Translations under genes and position numbers: made by a program | Shown: positions 44,063-52,723 of the stretch, piece after piece | How positions within the stretch are numbered: position 1 is the stretch's first letter | Layout: each line of letters opens with the position of its first letter | Notes under the pieces: generated by a model | The model's input: the letters and a program-made list of their open reading frames with translations, nothing else | Databases searched by the model: none | Told to the model about the DNA's origin: nothing | Assembly (NCBI GenBank): GCA_963731035.1 | Contig: CAVSUY010000022.1 | Location: 310,001 to 374,000 of the forward strand | DNA: 64,000 bases | Direction: 5' to 3' | From: JAANXG01 sp963731035 | GTDB taxonomy: Bacteria > Pseudomonadota > Gammaproteobacteria > Arenicellales > JAANXG01

Positions 44063-44682
44063 CCGGACAACCGCCGCAGGACCCGGTGACCCGACGCCTG
44101 GGGCTTTCGGACTACGAGACGGTATGGCGCGAAATGCAGCGCTTCGTGGAGTGCCGCGGCCCCGGTACGGCGGACGAACTGTGGTTGCTGCAGCACCCAC
44201 CGGTGTACACCCTCGGGCTCAACTGCCGCATGAGCACGCTGGGGTCCAGCGCAATACCCGTAGTGCACAGCGACCGCGGCGGCCAGATCACCTACCACGG
44301 CCCGGGGCAGGCCATTGCCTACCCGCTCCTCGACATCAGACGCCGCGGCACCGGCGTCAAGCATCTCGTCGGCCTACTCGAACAGGCCGTGATAAACCTG
44401 TTGGAGGGCTACGGGATCGAAGGGCATCGCCGCGACAAGGCACCGGGCGTGTACGTGCACGGGCGGAAGATCTCGGCATTGGGGATACGCATCCGACGCG
44501 GCAGCAGCTACCACGGTCTGAGCCTGAACGTTGATATGGATCTGACACCCTTCGAGAATATCGACCCCTGCGGCTACGAGGGCCTTGAGGTTACGCAGCT
44601 GCGGGATCTGGGCGTCGCGGACGATATCGAAACGGTCCAGGAGAAGCTGGCTCGCGAGCTCCTCGTCCTGCTCGCGCAGTAG
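44059..44682 (+). CDS. lipB: Octanoyl-[ACP]:protein octanoyltransferase
   Basis: A 207-aa enzyme that moves octanoate from ACP to lipoyl domains. The substrate-binding stretch DRGGQITYHGPGQAIAYPLL, the catalytic Lys137 (HGRKISALGIRI) and the catalytic Cys171 (NIDPCGYEG) are all visible. The GTG at 44059 overlaps the upstream stop (GTGA); the N-terminal 15 residues are less conserved. It converges with ybeD, the reverse-strand member of the usual dacA-ybeD-lipB grouping. No lipA follows. Confidence 0.94.
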   Translation: MTGQPPQDPVTRRLGLSDYETVWREMQRFVECRGPGTADELWLLQHPPVYTLGLNCRMSTLGSSAIPVVHSDRGGQITYHGPGQAIAYPLLDIRRRGTGVKHLVGLLEQAVINLLEGYGIEGHRRDKAPGVYVHGRKISALGIRIRRGSSYHGLSLNVDMDLTPFENIDPCGYEGLEVTQLRDLGVADDIETVQEKLARELLVLLAQ

Positions 44683-44719
44683 GTCGGCGGCAGATCGCCG
44701 GGCGCGAGATACCGCCGGC

Positions 44720-45064
44720 CTACAGGGTCATCAACACGCCGTCACAGCGCGCCAGATCCAGATAGATCGCCCGCAGCTGCTCCTTGCGGCGGGCACGGAT
44801 AATGTAGGTCAGCGACACGTAGCGTCCCCGCCGGCTGTACTTCTCAAGCACCTGAAGCAGGTCCTCGCGTTCGTGGAGGTGACGGGTGAATATGCCGGCC
44901 ACGAGCGCGCTGAAACGGTTCGAGGGCCGGCCCATCACTTTGATCTCGAACCGGCAGGGAAAATCCAGGGCGTCGTAGGGATCGTAGGATCCGGCGCCGC
45001 CACCTCCGTTGGCCTTCCCCGCAGCGGTCAAGTCCCTTCCCGCGTGATCCACTCGACCCGGCAC
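44720..45064 (-). CDS. ybeD: YbeD/DUF493 family protein
   Basis: A 114-aa small alpha/beta protein. ALDFPCRFEIKVMGRPSNRF and SRRGRYVSLTYIIRARRKEQL are the DUF493 signature. It is classically encoded between dacA and lipB, as here, and has been linked by context to lipoate metabolism. The first 25 residues (Gly-rich) are an extension compared with E. coli YbeD. It lies 3 bp after dacA. Confidence 0.9.
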   Translation of the reverse strand: MPGRVDHAGRDLTAAGKANGGGGAGSYDPYDALDFPCRFEIKVMGRPSNRFSALVAGIFTRHLHEREDLLQVLEKYSRRGRYVSLTYIIRARRKEQLRAIYLDLARCDGVLMTL

Positions 45065-45067
45065 ATG

Positions 45068-46219
45068 CTACCGAAACCACAACAAGACGGAATCCAGCGC
45101 CACCTGCCACCACGCGCCCCGGTCGACGGAATTCATGGCCACTAGAGGCGCGTCCATAAGGTCCTTGCCGGCCAGGGTGACCTTGACCTTGCCCAGAGGA
45201 TCGCCGGAGTTGACCGGAGCCATGGTTGAGTCGGGCACCTCCAGATCGGCTTTCAACTCGGGCTCCTTGCCCTTGGCAACCGTGATGTACAGCGGACGCT
45301 CCACGGCCAGGGTGACGTTGTTTACCTTGCCCTTGTACACCGGCACGCGGGCCGCCGGCTTGCCGCCGTCGAACAGCAGCTTCGATTCGTAGCTCGCGAA
45401 ACCGTATTTCAACAGGGCGTGGACTTCGTCCGCCCGCCGCGTCGCGCTGTTGGTGCCGGTGACCGTCGCGATCAGGCGCATGCCGTCCTTTGATGCCGAG
45501 CCGACCAGGCAGTAGCCGGCCTGTTCGGTGTATCCTGTCTTCACGCCGTCGACGGCGGGATCTCTTCCGAGGAGCAGGTTCCTGTTGTGCTGGGTGATGT
45601 CGTTATAGGTGAATTCCCTGACGGAATACCACTTGTAGTACTCGGGGAATCTCCGGATCAGATCGAGCGTCAGGACGCTGAGGTCCCTGGCGGTACTGTA
45701 GTGGTCGGGATGGGGCAAGCCGGTGGCGTTGGCGAAGTGGGTATTGCTCAGGCCCAGCTTCTTGGAATAGTCGTTCATCCTGGCCGCGAACGCATCCTCG
45801 GTACCCGCCACGTATTCGGCCAGCGCCACCGCCGCGTCGTTGCCGGACTGGATGATGAGGCCCTTCAACAGGTCCTCGACGGAAACATCCGTGTTCACCT
45901 CAATGAACATGCGGGACCCGGGCGTCTTCCAGGCCTTCTTGCTGACATGCACCTTATCTTCCAGCTTGATGGTGCCCTTTTTGAGCTCGTCGAATACAAC
46001 GTAGGCGGTCATCAATTTGGTCAGACTCGCCGGCACGATTCTTTCATTAGCCTCATGCTGGGCCAGCATCCAGCCCGTGTTGTAGTCCAGCAACACCCAG
46101 GTTCTGGCGGTCAGCTCGGGTGCCGGAAGGTCCGCCTTCGCGGCTTGGGGCACCGCTTGCGCGTAGCAGGGCGCGCCCAGCATGGACAGCGCAACAAGTA
46201 TCAATAACTTCTTAATCAT
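45068..46219 (-). CDS. dacA: D-alanyl-D-alanine carboxypeptidase (PBP5/6 type)
   Basis: A 383-aa low-molecular-weight penicillin-binding protein that trims the terminal D-Ala of murein pentapeptides. Signal peptide 1-20 (ends CYA-QA). The three active-site motifs are Ser65-x-x-Lys68 (PASLTKLMT), SGN near residue 125 (IIQSGNDAAVAL) and KTG near 226 (DGVKTGYTEQAG). A C-terminal beta domain and amphipathic anchor end in VALDSVLLWFR. It lies in the operon between rlpA and ybeD. Confidence 0.95.
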   Translation of the reverse strand: MIKKLLILVALSMLGAPCYAQAVPQAAKADLPAPELTARTWVLLDYNTGWMLAQHEANERIVPASLTKLMTAYVVFDELKKGTIKLEDKVHVSKKAWKTPGSRMFIEVNTDVSVEDLLKGLIIQSGNDAAVALAEYVAGTEDAFAARMNDYSKKLGLSNTHFANATGLPHPDHYSTARDLSVLTLDLIRRFPEYYKWYSVREFTYNDITQHNRNLLLGRDPAVDGVKTGYTEQAGYCLVGSASKDGMRLIATVTGTNSATRRADEVHALLKYGFASYESKLLFDGGKPAARVPVYKGKVNNVTLAVERPLYITVAKGKEPELKADLEVPDSTMAPVNSGDPLGKVKVTLAGKDLMDAPLVAMNSVDRGAWWQVALDSVLLWFR

Positions 46220-46223
46220 CGCG

Positions 46224-47117
46224 TCATTCCGTCACAATCGTCGTGCTCAAGCCGAGATCCGCCCCGCGCAACAACAGGTGCTCCGCCGTAGTCTGCGAGC
46301 TGAAGGGGCCGGACCGTACTCTGAAATATCCATCATTTCCATGTCGAATATGTGCAAATCGTATTCCAAACTGCTGCAGTTTTTGCATCAGAGATTTCGC
46401 GTTCGAGGATTGAGCGAAGGCGCCGTACTGCACGTAGTAGCGTTCGGCGTTGGCGGACAGGCCCTCCACCGGTGCACTGATTGAGCCATCAGCCCTCGCC
46501 GCAGCGGCCCGCATGGAACCCGGAGAGATCGCGGCTACTTCCACGTATCCAGTACCCGCCCCGATGATACCAAGTTTGTAGGCCGCGGCATATGAGAGAT
46601 CAATCAATCGATTGTGCAGAAAAGGCCCCCTGTCGTTGATTCGAACGATGACGCTCTTCCCGTTTCGCAGATTGATGACCCTGGCGTACGAAGGCAAAGG
46701 CAGGGTCCGATGGGCGGCGGTCATGGCATACATGTCGTACCTCTCGCCACTCGAGGTTCGTTGTCCCTGCCATTTTCTGCCGTACCAGGACGCCATGCCG
46801 CGCTGGCGGTATCCGTCGGCGCTGGACATCGGCACATATCGTTGGCCCAGGGCTTCGTAGGGCGCATTGCCGTAGTCGCTCAACGGCTCATGACGCGGGA
46901 CGGCATCCGGGATGCTGCTCATGTCGACCGCGGGCCGACTGGGCGGACCGTCGTCCTTGTAATAGCCGCCGCCATGCCCGCAGGCGGACAGCAAAAACGC
47001 CGTGGCAAGAGCGGCCCACACCCGCGGCGCGGAACGGGGCCCGGGGCGCGTCACATGCAACCGCAAACCGCTGCAGGTCTCCGGCACGGTGCCGTCTTCA
47101 TAATCTGTCACTGCCAC
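46224..47117 (-). CDS. rlpA: Endolytic transglycosylase RlpA with SPOR domain
   Basis: A septal lipoprotein that cleaves peptide-free glycan strands. The lipobox is LLSAC at about residue 42-46; the very long leader suggests the true start may be the GTG at 47054, which would give a normal signal of about 25 residues. The double-psi beta-barrel has GMASWYGRKWQGQRTSSGE with the catalytic-site region and VRINDRGPF. A C-terminal SPOR domain (about 225-297) binds denuded glycan. It lies between mltB and dacA, with the long-hairpin element in the gap upstream. Confidence 0.93.
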   Translation of the reverse strand: MAVTDYEDGTVPETCSGLRLHVTRPGPRSAPRVWAALATAFLLSACGHGGGYYKDDGPPSRPAVDMSSIPDAVPRHEPLSDYGNAPYEALGQRYVPMSSADGYRQRGMASWYGRKWQGQRTSSGERYDMYAMTAAHRTLPLPSYARVINLRNGKSVIVRINDRGPFLHNRLIDLSYAAAYKLGIIGAGTGYVEVAAISPGSMRAAAARADGSISAPVEGLSANAERYYVQYGAFAQSSNAKSLMQKLQQFGIRFAHIRHGNDGYFRVRSGPFSSQTTAEHLLLRGADLGLSTTIVTE

Positions 47118-47160
47118 GCAAGACGCCGGGGCCCACCCCCGGATCTCGTCTCAGGTTTGT

Positions 47161-47330
47161 CCAGGAGCGTGTCCGAGCAATCTTCACGTAGCGAGAAAGT
47201 GGGAGAGCGAGGGCAGTTTTTCGAAGGTTTGAGGAGCATAGTTGTAACTATGTGACGAAAAACTTCGGGAAAATGGACCGCTCTCCCGCTTTCGCAGTAG
47301 TAGACCGATTACTCGGACAGGCTCCTAGGA
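47161..47330. repeat. Long-hairpin (MITE-like) element at the mltB 3' end
   Basis: The terminal repeat AGGAGC.TGTCCGAG.AAT occurs at 47163-47181 and inverted at 47308-47327. The whole 170 bp folds as one imperfect hairpin: nested pairs include GTGGGAGAGCG with CGCTCTCCCGC, GTTTTTCGAAG with CTTCG near AAAAAC, and a loop around ATAGTTGTAACTAT. The outer end supplies the TAG stop codon of mltB (47325-47327). A diverged copy lies at 3365-3505, also at a gene's stop codon. Confidence 0.72.
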
Positions 47331-48305
47331 TCCGCGATGCTTCCGCCTCAATGCTGCACTCAGCTCGTGCACGGCCATGGCGTACTGAATGCTCGGGTTG
47401 TAGCGCGTGAGCACGTAGAAGTTCTGAAATACCACCCAGTACAGGGTCTCCTGCGCTCCGTCCAGGCCCACCACGCCGGCCTCGAGGTCGTCCACGAGGC
47501 TGCCATCCACGGCAATCCCGGAGGCTCGCAGGTTGCCGACCGTGGTGTGCAGCCTCTTGTCCCCGTCGAGAACCGCCGGGGTCGGCTTGTCGTCAGGCTG
47601 GATCCGGATGGAGACCGGCTGCCCCGCCTGCCATTTCGAGCGCTTGAGATAGTTGGCCACGCTGCCTATCGCATCTGCGGTCTGGTTCACGAGATCAGCC
47701 TTGCCGTCCCCGCTGTAGTCCACCGCGTACTCACGATAGCTGCTGGGCATGAACTGCGGAATACCAATCGCGCCCGCGTAAGAGCCGCGGATAGCGAACC
47801 GGTCCAGGGATTGCTCATGGGTCAGGAGCAGGAACTGCTCCAGCTGTTCCCCAAAAAACTTCTGTCGCCGCGGATACTCGAGCGTCAAGGTGGTCAATGA
47901 ATCGAGCACCGGGTGCGTGCCAAGCGTCGCCCCGTATCGGGTTTCTATCCCGATCACCGCCACGATGATTTCCGCGGGCACCCCGGTTTCTCTGGTGGCC
48001 CTGGCCAGCACGTCTTTGTGAGCGTTCCAGAAGCGAAGACCGTTCCGGACCTGGGCGGGATTCACGAAGATGGGTTCGTAACGGTACCAGGGCATGTGCT
48101 CCGCCGGCCGCTTCATGGCTTCCACCACCTCGGGGCGGAGCGTCACCTTGTCGAAGGTCTGGATGAGATCCTGCCTGTCCAACCCATGCTTGGTCACCAG
48201 CCGATCGACCATGGCGCCGAGGTACGGGTAATCGGAGACCGACACCGCCTGGCAAAGGCCGGGCGCCAGCAGGCAGCAGAACAACAAAACACGACGCACG
48301 ATCAT
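47325..48305 (-). CDS. mltB: Membrane-bound lytic murein transglycosylase B
   Basis: A 326-aa lytic transglycosylase that cleaves murein glycan with formation of 1,6-anhydro-MurNAc. Signal peptide about 1-21 (ends CQA-VS) with Cys residues but no clean lipobox. The catalytic Glu lies in IGIETRYGATLG (about residue 121), with SYAGAIGIPQFMPSSYREYAVD and a C-terminal peptidoglycan-interacting end. The stop codon lies within the long-hairpin element, so the natural 3' end may have been altered by its insertion. The start overlaps the rodA stop by four bases. Confidence 0.93.
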   Translation of the reverse strand: MIVRRVLLFCCLLAPGLCQAVSVSDYPYLGAMVDRLVTKHGLDRQDLIQTFDKVTLRPEVVEAMKRPAEHMPWYRYEPIFVNPAQVRNGLRFWNAHKDVLARATRETGVPAEIIVAVIGIETRYGATLGTHPVLDSLTTLTLEYPRRQKFFGEQLEQFLLLTHEQSLDRFAIRGSYAGAIGIPQFMPSSYREYAVDYSGDGKADLVNQTADAIGSVANYLKRSKWQAGQPVSIRIQPDDKPTPAVLDGDKRLHTTVGNLRASGIAVDGSLVDDLEAGVVGLDGAQETLYWVVFQNFYVLTRYNPSIQYAMAVHELSAALRRKHRGS

Positions 48306-49384
48306 CGCGGCATGAGCTTCTTGTGGCTGTGAATACTCATGAGAATACCGAATCCTGCCATCAGGGTAACCATCGACGTACCACCATAGCTGATAAGCGG
48401 CAGCGGGACGCCAACGACCGGCAGAATTCCCGATACCATGCCTATATTTACAAACACATAGAGGAAGAAAGTCAACGACAAACTCCCCGCTACCAGTCTT
48501 GTGAAAGTATCCTGCGCGTAGAACGAGATGTACAGGCCGCGGACGATCACGAACAGGTACAGCGCCAGGACGGCGATGCCGCCGTAAAAACCGAACTCTT
48601 CCGCGAATACCGCGAAGATGAAATCAGTACCCCGTTCCGGGATGAACTCCAAGTGGGACTGGCTGCCGTTCAGCCAGCCCTTGCCCACCAACCCTCCCGA
48701 GCCCACAGCAATGATCGACTGGATGGTGTGGTAGCCGGCGCCCAGGGGATCGGACCAGGGGTCGAACAGAGTCAAAATCCTGCGCTGTTGGTACTCGTGC
48801 AGGAAATGCCACACCAGGGGTCCGGAAGCAGCGGCCGCCAGGGCCAGCGCCCCGATCAAGCGCCAGCTTATGCCGGCCAGAAGTATCACGAGGCCACCGG
48901 AAGCGGCAATCAGCAGCGCGGTACCGAGATCGGGCTGTAGTATCACCAAAGCCGTGGGAGCCCCGATGATGATCAACGCCAGGGCAAGGTCGCGCCAACG
49001 GGGCGGCAATGGGTTGCGAGTCAACAGCCAGGCCACCATCATAGGCACTCCCAGCTTCATGATCTCCGCCGGCTGGAACTGCACCACGCCGAGGTCTAGC
49101 CAGCGCTGCGCACCCTTGCCGACGATACCCACCGCCAGCACCAGCAGCAGAAAGCCAAGGCCAAACATGTATATGAAGGGTGTCCACCGGGTCAGGGTGT
49201 CCGGGGAAATCCGCGCCACCGCAACCATCACGAACAATGCCAGCAACAGGCGGGCGCCCTGCTTGTAGATCAGATCCAGATTCTGGTTGCCGGCGCTGTA
49301 CAGAATCACCAGACTGAGGCCGCCCAGGGTCAGCAGGCCCAGCAGCAGTGGAACGTCCACCGGAAAGGCGCGCTCAAGCCGCAT
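48302..49384 (-). CDS. rodA: Peptidoglycan glycosyltransferase RodA
   Basis: A 360-aa SEDS-family membrane polymerase that extends glycan strands in the elongasome together with PBP2. About ten TM helices; the conserved WLDLGVVQFQPAEIMKLG, QPDLGTALLI and VGSGGLVGKGWLNGSQSHLEFIPERGTDFIFAVFAEEFG blocks are present, including the catalytic Asp region. It overlaps mrdA upstream and mltB downstream by several bases, indicating a tightly coupled operon. Confidence 0.96.
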   Translation of the reverse strand: MRLERAFPVDVPLLLGLLTLGGLSLVILYSAGNQNLDLIYKQGARLLLALFVMVAVARISPDTLTRWTPFIYMFGLGFLLLVLAVGIVGKGAQRWLDLGVVQFQPAEIMKLGVPMMVAWLLTRNPLPPRWRDLALALIIIGAPTALVILQPDLGTALLIAASGGLVILLAGISWRLIGALALAAAASGPLVWHFLHEYQQRRILTLFDPWSDPLGAGYHTIQSIIAVGSGGLVGKGWLNGSQSHLEFIPERGTDFIFAVFAEEFGFYGGIAVLALYLFVIVRGLYISFYAQDTFTRLVAGSLSLTFFLYVFVNIGMVSGILPVVGVPLPLISYGGTSMVTLMAGFGILMSIHSHKKLMPR

Positions 49385-51242
49385 TGGGATCTTCCCGCTT
49401 CTCGGGCGGACCGAGGAGGTAGTAGTCCATCACTTTGCGGGCGATCGGCGCCGCCGTATGGCTGCCTCCGCCGCCATTCTCGGCGATCACCGCAACGGCG
49501 ATCTTCGGATCGTCCACGGGCGCGAAGGCGATGAACAACGCGTGGTCACGGAATCGCTTTGCGATGGATTCGGCGTTGTAGCGCTGGCCTGGGTCGAGCC
49601 CGATGACCTGAGCGGTGCCGGTCTTGCCCGCGATGAGGTACTTGGCGCCGATGCCCGACCGCCTGGCCGTGCCGTGGGGTCCGTTTACCACGTCCTTCAT
49701 GGCGTTGATGACGATGTTGAAGTAGTCCTGGCTCTTCAGGTCCACCCGGCTCAGCACCTTGGGCTCCACGTATTTCGTCCGATTGGTGGACGCGTCCCGG
49801 GAATAGGCGACGAGATGCGGTTGCATGCGCTTGCCTCGGTCCGCAATGGTCGCGGTGGCCATGGCCATCTGCAGGGGCGTCACCAGCGTATAGCCCTGCC
49901 CTATACCGGCGATGACGGTCTCACCGGGGTACCAAGGTTGGTTCCGGGTCTTCCGCTTCCACTCCGGAGTGGGCGCCAGCCCGCTGGGCTCGCCGTCCAG
50001 GTCGATCCCGGTCTTCTTCCCGTAGCCGAACTGATTCATGAAGTTGCTGAGCTTCTCGATCCCGAGTGTCCGGGCAAGCTGGTAAAAATATACGTCGCAG
50101 GACTGGGCGATGGCGTCATGCAGGTTCATGTGGCCGTGCCCCTGCCGCTTCCAGCAGCGGTAGCGGTGCGAGCTGCCCGGAAGCCTGAAGTAGCCGGGGC
50201 AGAACGTGGTCTGGTCGGGGCTGCGCCCGTTCTCCAACGCCGCCAGACCGAATATCGGCTTTATGGTGGAACCCGGCGCGTAGCGACCGTTCAGGGCCCG
50301 GTTCAGCAGCGGCCGGGCCGGGTCCTGCCGCAGCGCCTGATAGGCGCGGCTGCTGATGCCCTCGACGAATGGGTTGGGGTCGTAAACCGGGTTGCTGACG
50401 AAGGCGAGTATGGCCCCGGTGGAAGGTTCCACGGCGACGATCGCCCCCTGATAGTCGCCGAGATATTTGCGCGCCGCTTCCTGAAGCTTGGCATCGACGC
50501 TCAGATACAGATCGTCGCCGGCCACCGCCTTCTTGCTGGACAGCACCCGGACCACCTTGCCGTGAGCGTTGGTCTCCACTTCCTTGTAGCCAACCTTGCC
50601 GAGCAGCTCCGTCTCGTAGCGCTCTTCGACACCGAGCTTGCCGATGTAGTCGGTGCCCCGGTAGGCGGCTCTGTCTACGTGCTGCAGATCGCTCACGCTG
50701 ATCCGACCGACGTAGCCCACGACGTCCACCATTTCCGGACCCAGGGGATAGTACCGCTGCAGGCGAGCCGTCAGCTCGATCCCGTCTATCAGGTGCTGGT
50801 TGGCGGCCACCCGCGCCACTTCCTCGTCGGTCAGTCCGGATTTCAGGACCTGGGTCTCGAAATCCGGGCGCGTTTTCAGCGTGTCCCGGAACCGCTGGAT
50901 CTCGTCGTCGCTGAGCGGAACCAGCTGGGACACGCGGTCCAGCGCGGCGTCCATGTCCTCAACCTGGTCGGGGTGAACCTCGATGGCGTAGACCGGCAGA
51001 TTCTGCGCCAGCGGTATGCCGTTGCGATCGTAGATCTGACCTCTTACCGGCGGCAGCGGCACCAGCCGGATGCGGTTCTCCTGGGAGAGGGTGTTGAACC
51101 TCTCGTTCTCGTCGATCTGCAGCACGAACAGGCGCCAGATCAGCACACAGACCAGCAGCAACACGACCACCGAAGTGACGATCAGGCGCGACTGGATCAC
51201 CTTGGTATCGCTGATATAGTCCTGCAGGCGGAGGCCGCTCAA
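49374..51242 (-). CDS. mrdA: Penicillin-binding protein 2
   Basis: A 622-aa transpeptidase for cylindrical wall growth. A short cytoplasmic start is followed by one TM helix (about residues 20-42), a PBP dimerisation domain, and the transpeptidase domain with the active-site Ser in YAPGSTIKPIF (about residue 325), SCD (AQSCDVYFYQLA) and KTGTAQV. The TTG at 51242, directly after the mreD stop with AAGGCGGA upstream, is the likely start. The frame continues to 51596 only because it passes through mreD in another frame. Confidence 0.93.
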   Translation of the reverse strand: MSGLRLQDYISDTKVIQSRLIVTSVVVLLLVCVLIWRLFVLQIDENERFNTLSQENRIRLVPLPPVRGQIYDRNGIPLAQNLPVYAIEVHPDQVEDMDAALDRVSQLVPLSDDEIQRFRDTLKTRPDFETQVLKSGLTDEEVARVAANQHLIDGIELTARLQRYYPLGPEMVDVVGYVGRISVSDLQHVDRAAYRGTDYIGKLGVEERYETELLGKVGYKEVETNAHGKVVRVLSSKKAVAGDDLYLSVDAKLQEAARKYLGDYQGAIVAVEPSTGAILAFVSNPVYDPNPFVEGISSRAYQALRQDPARPLLNRALNGRYAPGSTIKPIFGLAALENGRSPDQTTFCPGYFRLPGSSHRYRCWKRQGHGHMNLHDAIAQSCDVYFYQLARTLGIEKLSNFMNQFGYGKKTGIDLDGEPSGLAPTPEWKRKTRNQPWYPGETVIAGIGQGYTLVTPLQMAMATATIADRGKRMQPHLVAYSRDASTNRTKYVEPKVLSRVDLKSQDYFNIVINAMKDVVNGPHGTARRSGIGAKYLIAGKTGTAQVIGLDPGQRYNAESIAKRFRDHALFIAFAPVDDPKIAVAVIAENGGGGSHTAAPIARKVMDYYLLGPPEKREDPNAA

Positions 51243-51244
51243 GG

Positions 51245-51709
51245 TCAGGTCCGCCTTCTGATCGGAGTCAGCTCTTTGAGCAGTGCGAACACCACCGGCC
51301 ATGCCAGCACCACGACCAGCGACGAGAGCCAGTAGACCGGGGTCAGGTTCTCGACCGCGAACAGGCTCTGCAGCCACCCCACCACCGCCTTGTCCACCAA
51401 TACCAGGCCCCACACCGTGACCAACTGCTGCCCCATGGTCGATAAACCGAACAGCGGCCGCAGCTTGCCGGCGAGAAACCCCACCAGCGCAGCGCTGAAG
51501 GCGTGCACTCCCAGCACCCCCGCGCTCAGGGTATCCAGCAGCAGACCCACGCAGAAGCCGGTGAACACGCCGATCCGGCGAGGAATGGTCCAACACCAGT
51601 ACATCAGCACCAGCAGGGTCCAGGGCGGGTTGAAGGGCTGCAAGGCGCTGCCCAGGGATATCGAATCCAGTACCAGGGCGACGGCGAAGCTGGCGACGAC
51701 CCAGGGCAT
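51245..51709 (-). CDS. mreD: Rod shape-determining protein MreD
   Basis: A 154-aa integral membrane protein with five to six helices and few charged residues, ending in a basic tail (TPIRRRT). FNPPWTLLVLMYWCWTIPRRIGVFTGFCVGLLLDTLSAGVLG is the typical MreD core. It links MreC to the cell-wall polymerases. It follows mreC by one base and is followed directly by mrdA. Confidence 0.93.
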   Translation of the reverse strand: MPWVVASFAVALVLDSISLGSALQPFNPPWTLLVLMYWCWTIPRRIGVFTGFCVGLLLDTLSAGVLGVHAFSAALVGFLAGKLRPLFGLSTMGQQLVTVWGLVLVDKAVVGWLQSLFAVENLTPVYWLSSLVVVLAWPVVFALLKELTPIRRRT

Positions 51710-51710
51710 C

Positions 51711-52565
51711 TCAGCGGGTTCTCCTTTCGCTGGTCGGTACGCTTGTCGAGTGCCACACCAGAAGTACGTGCTTGTTGTGGCCGATCTGGGCTATGGGACT
51801 GGCGGTCACATTGAGAAAAGGTTCGCCGGCATCCTGGACGACCTCGGCCACCCGTCCCACGGGGTAGCCGGCCGGGAACCGCCCGCCCAGCCCGGAGGTA
51901 ACCAGCCTGTCTCCCTTCTGGATGTCGTCGTTGGGAGTCAGATATACCACCTGCAATCGGTCCGACTGGCCGGTACCGAGAGCGATGGCCCGCAAGCCGT
52001 TGCGCGTGACTTCGACCGGCAGCGCATGACTAGGATCGGTGATCAGTATCACGGCGCTGGTGAACGGCATGACCTCGCTCACTTCTCCGAGCAGCCCGTC
52101 GGGATCGAACACCGGCTGGCCCACGTACAAACCGTCCGCCGCGCCGCGGTTCACCAGAATGGTCTGCTTGTACGGGTCCAGGCTCACCGACAGCAGCTGC
52201 CCCACCAGCATCCGCGAGTCACCGCCCCGCTGCGGCGCCGACAGGATCCTGCGCAGATCGTTGTTTTCCTTTTCCAGGGCCTGCATGCGCTGCAGGCGGA
52301 AGCGCAGCCGGGCATTTTCGTCGGTGACCTCCTTGTAGGCGGACTTGACGCTCTCTTCGGACTCCAGCCAGGTATTGATGAGGTTTCCCACCACTGCGGG
52401 GACGTTCGCCGCGAGTTGGATGGGAGTCACCAGCGCTCCCAGGGCCAGACGCACCGGCCGCAGAGCGGTGGTCCTGGCATCGGCAAACATGATCGCGACG
52501 CACAGCAGCGCCAACGCGAAGAATCGGGCAAAACCGGAGGATTGCGATGAGCGCTGCATGGCCAT
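51711..52565 (-). CDS. mreC: Rod shape-determining protein MreC
   Basis: A 284-aa bitopic protein. One TM helix (about residues 12-30), a periplasmic coiled coil (about 65-100: SAYKEVTDENARLRFRLQRMQ) and a beta-rich C-terminal domain with DPYKQTILVNRGAADGLYVGQPV and GDRLVTSGLGGRFPAGYPVG. It organises PBP2 and RodA along the cylinder. ATG 52565 or 52559 are both possible. It is separated from mreB by 158 bp containing no other gene. Confidence 0.94.
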   Translation of the reverse strand: MAMQRSSQSSGFARFFALALLCVAIMFADARTTALRPVRLALGALVTPIQLAANVPAVVGNLINTWLESEESVKSAYKEVTDENARLRFRLQRMQALEKENNDLRRILSAPQRGGDSRMLVGQLLSVSLDPYKQTILVNRGAADGLYVGQPVFDPDGLLGEVSEVMPFTSAVILITDPSHALPVEVTRNGLRAIALGTGQSDRLQVVYLTPNDDIQKGDRLVTSGLGGRFPAGYPVGRVAEVVQDAGEPFLNVTASPIAQIGHNKHVLLVWHSTSVPTSERRTR

Positions 52566-52723
52566 GGCCGGCGGCTAGCCCGCCGCCGACGGCGAGGACC
52601 TGAGATCCGAACGGGATATGCCGCGATGCGCCCCGGCGTCCGGCAACCCGCTCAAGCACCTGATACATCGTGCACTATTCGATAACCACTGTCCGGCCGG
52701 TCACAGGCCGGATCGGCGAAAGT

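Noticed and set aside
51243..51596. N-terminal extension of PBP2 to 740 residues
   Set aside because: The added part is mreD read in another frame; PBP2 normally starts just before its TM helix.
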